Source: Bacteroidales bacterium UBA2764 (GTDB taxonomy: Bacteria; Bacteroidota; Bacteroidia; Bacteroidales; Paludibacteraceae). From it: a DNA stretch of 7,241 nucleotides. Under the pieces are notes generated by a model. The model did no database searches. It was not told the DNA's origin and worked only from the letters and a program-made list of their open reading frames with translations. The DNA is taken from assembly GCA_002352705.1 (NCBI GenBank), contig DEIW01000158.1, forward strand, positions 1 to 7,241, written 5' to 3'. A program made the translations under genes and the position numbers. The stretch's first letter is position 1. Each line of letters starts with the position of its first letter. This document shows positions 6,062 through 7,241 of the stretch, one piece after another.

Positions 6062-7241
6062 AGCCCTCCTGTGCAGAGGCCGTTCCTCCCGTTTGGCGGG
6101 AGGACACTTTGGGAAAGAAAATCCAGAAGAGGACAGCAACCACCAAAGCATATGCGGCAAAGGTGTACCACGACATCTTCCAACCCTCCCAAACTTGCAT
6201 GAAGTCCGCTGTCTCGGGTAGATGATAAACAAACTTGTTAACGACAGCCTGTGCCGAGAGCGTACCAATTGTAGCTCCTACGCCGTTGGTCATGACCATG
6301 AAGAGCCCCTGTGCCGAAGAACGCATAGAGGGGTCGGTTTCCTGGTCCACATACAGCGCGCCGGAGATATTAAAGAAATCAAAGGCAAAGCCATAAACGA
6401 TACAACTCAGCACAAAGAGGAGCACGCCCGGCATGCCGGGGTTTCCTGCTCCGAAGAAAGCGAAACGGAGAACCCAAGCAAACATCGCCATGAGCATCAC
6501 ATTCTTGATACCGAACCGTTTCAAGAAGAACGGAATAGCCAGAATACAGAGCGCCTCACAAATCTGGCTGATGGAAATCAGGATACCTGAATGCTGTACG
6601 GCAAAGGTCTCCGCGAACTCGGGATTAGCGCCGAAAGAAGCCAAGAAAGGATTAGCAAATCCATTCGTGATTTGCAGGCTGACCCCAAGTAACATACAGA
6701 AGATGAAAAACAGCGCCATCTTCTTTTGTTTGAAGAGTGAAAAGGCTTTCAACCCCAAAGCTTCCGCGAGATCCACATTGCCTTCGACTTTCTTAATCTC
6801 ACAATTCGGCAAGGAGAGCGAATAAAGCGCGAGAACAAGGCTCAGTCCGCCACTGATTACAAACTGGGCAGGTGTGTCCATAGCTCCGACGAGGTCCACG
6901 ATCCACATTGTAACGATAAATCCGACGGTACCGAAGACACGTATAGGCGGGAAGTCCTTTACCGTATCCATCCCCGCTTTGACGAGTGCGTTGAACGCCA
7001 CGGAGTTGGTCAACGCGATAGTCGGCATGAAGAACGCAACCGAGATGGTGTATAGAGCGAAGAGGGGTGCGAAAGCTACGTCAGCGCCCGCCGTGAAGGC
7101 ATATATACCTGCGGCACACATGAATAATCCTGCGAGTCCGTGACAAAGGCTCAGAGCCTTTTGTGCGGGCAGCCACCGGTCCGCCACAATACCCATCAGG
7201 GTGGGCATGAAGATGGATACGATGCCCTGCATGGCAAAGAA
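6060..7241 (-). CDS. NupG-type nucleoside:H+ symporter (MFS), 5' end outside window
   Basis: Inner-membrane transporter of the nucleoside:H+ symporter family (NupG/XapB; Pfam Nuc_H_symport), importing nucleosides with protons. The frame is open to the window edge (Phe-Phe-Ala precede the Met at 7232), and homologues carry about 40 residues before this point, so the gene is cut at its 5' end. Recognisable segments, numbered from the Met at 7232: SIFMPTLMGIVADRW (6-20), FPPIRVFGTVGFIV (94-107), the central KKMALFFIFCMLLG (170-183), FFLKRFGIKNVMLMAMFAWV (235-254), and YGFAFDFFNISGALYV (280-295) followed by RSSAQGLFMVMTNGVG (304-319). These match the NupG family strongly. The last helix ends near 373 and a short polar tail (SSRQTGGTASAQEG) follows. 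Exact nucleoside specificity cannot be read from sequence. It heads the visible minus-strand cluster; its promoter is outside the window. Confidence 0.92.
   Translation of the reverse strand, partial: FFAMQGIVSIFMPTLMGIVADRWLPAQKALSLCHGLAGLFMCAAGIYAFTAGADVAFAPLFALYTISVAFFMPTIALTNSVAFNALVKAGMDTVKDFPPIRVFGTVGFIVTMWIVDLVGAMDTPAQFVISGGLSLVLALYSLSLPNCEIKKVEGNVDLAEALGLKAFSLFKQKKMALFFIFCMLLGVSLQITNGFANPFLASFGANPEFAETFAVQHSGILISISQICEALCILAIPFFLKRFGIKNVMLMAMFAWVLRFAFFGAGNPGMPGVLLFVLSCIVYGFAFDFFNISGALYVDQETDPSMRSSAQGLFMVMTNGVGATIGTLSAQAVVNKFVYHLPETADFMQVWEGWKMSWYTFAAYALVVAVLFWIFFPKVSSRQTGGTASAQEG
6084..6104 (-). other. GC-rich hairpin in the last codons of the transporter gene
   Basis: TCCTCCCG (6084-6091) and CGGGAGGA (6097-6104) form a perfect 8-bp stem with a 5-nt loop, about 22 bp before the transporter stop. 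No T-run follows in the direction of transcription, so it is not a canonical terminator. It could block 3'-exonucleases or slow the polymerase, lowering downstream gldF expression; that is inference. Confidence 0.5.

Noticed and set aside
5942..6202. 86-codon plus-strand frame over the heptamer clusters
   Set aside because: Its N-terminal YHLVIYLVIYH-like peptide is a translation of the repeats, and its C-terminal part is antisense to the transporter tail.
6433..6825. 130-codon plus-strand frame opposite the nucleoside transporter
   Set aside because: The minus strand encodes a clear NupG-type protein here, and the plus-strand product has no recognisable domain.

Overview
The window looks like chromosomal DNA of a Bacteroidales bacterium (phylum Bacteroidota). 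Four things point there: a secretion substrate with the gliding-type (type IX, class B) C-terminal sorting domain, a GldF-like ABC permease, a short SerA whose active-site His is replaced by Lys, and a promoter of the Bacteroidota form TTTG-N20-TAnnTTTG. Genus cannot be set from the sequence; a T9SS-bearing family near Porphyromonadaceae or Paludibacteraceae is a guess.

Left half, plus strand (1-4341): the 3' part of serA (3-phosphoglycerate dehydrogenase), then a secreted T9SS class B protein whose start codon overlaps the serA stop, then an exported M3-family peptidyl-dipeptidase (dcp). The 53-bp gap before dcp holds an 8-bp tandem repeat that folds into a hairpin ending 5 nt before the dcp start. 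A strong intrinsic terminator closes this block at 4308-4341.

Middle, no large gene (4342-4653): on the minus strand a good Bacteroidota promoter (4544-4575) is followed by a 26-codon reading frame and a terminator-like hairpin (4402-4432). Together they outline a free-standing transcript of about 135 nt, either a small RNA or a microprotein mRNA. The AT-rich stretch 4576-4653 shows only a weak hairpin.

Right half, minus strand (7241 down to 4654): the 3' part of a NupG-type nucleoside MFS transporter, then a GldF-like ABC-2 permease, then a YfcE/MJ0936-type metallophosphoesterase. Both junctions, and the phosphoesterase coding sequence itself, carry AT-rich short repeats built on ATTTG/CATTT heptamers. 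In the phosphoesterase, eight tandem heptamers encode a 7-residue peptide repeat just ahead of the GHSH metal motif, so a change in copy number not divisible by three would abolish the enzyme.

Most genes are housekeeping or envelope functions (serine synthesis, periplasmic peptide breakdown, nucleoside uptake, phosphoester hydrolysis, membrane export). The unusual content lies in the repeats and in the small transcription unit between the convergent gene blocks.
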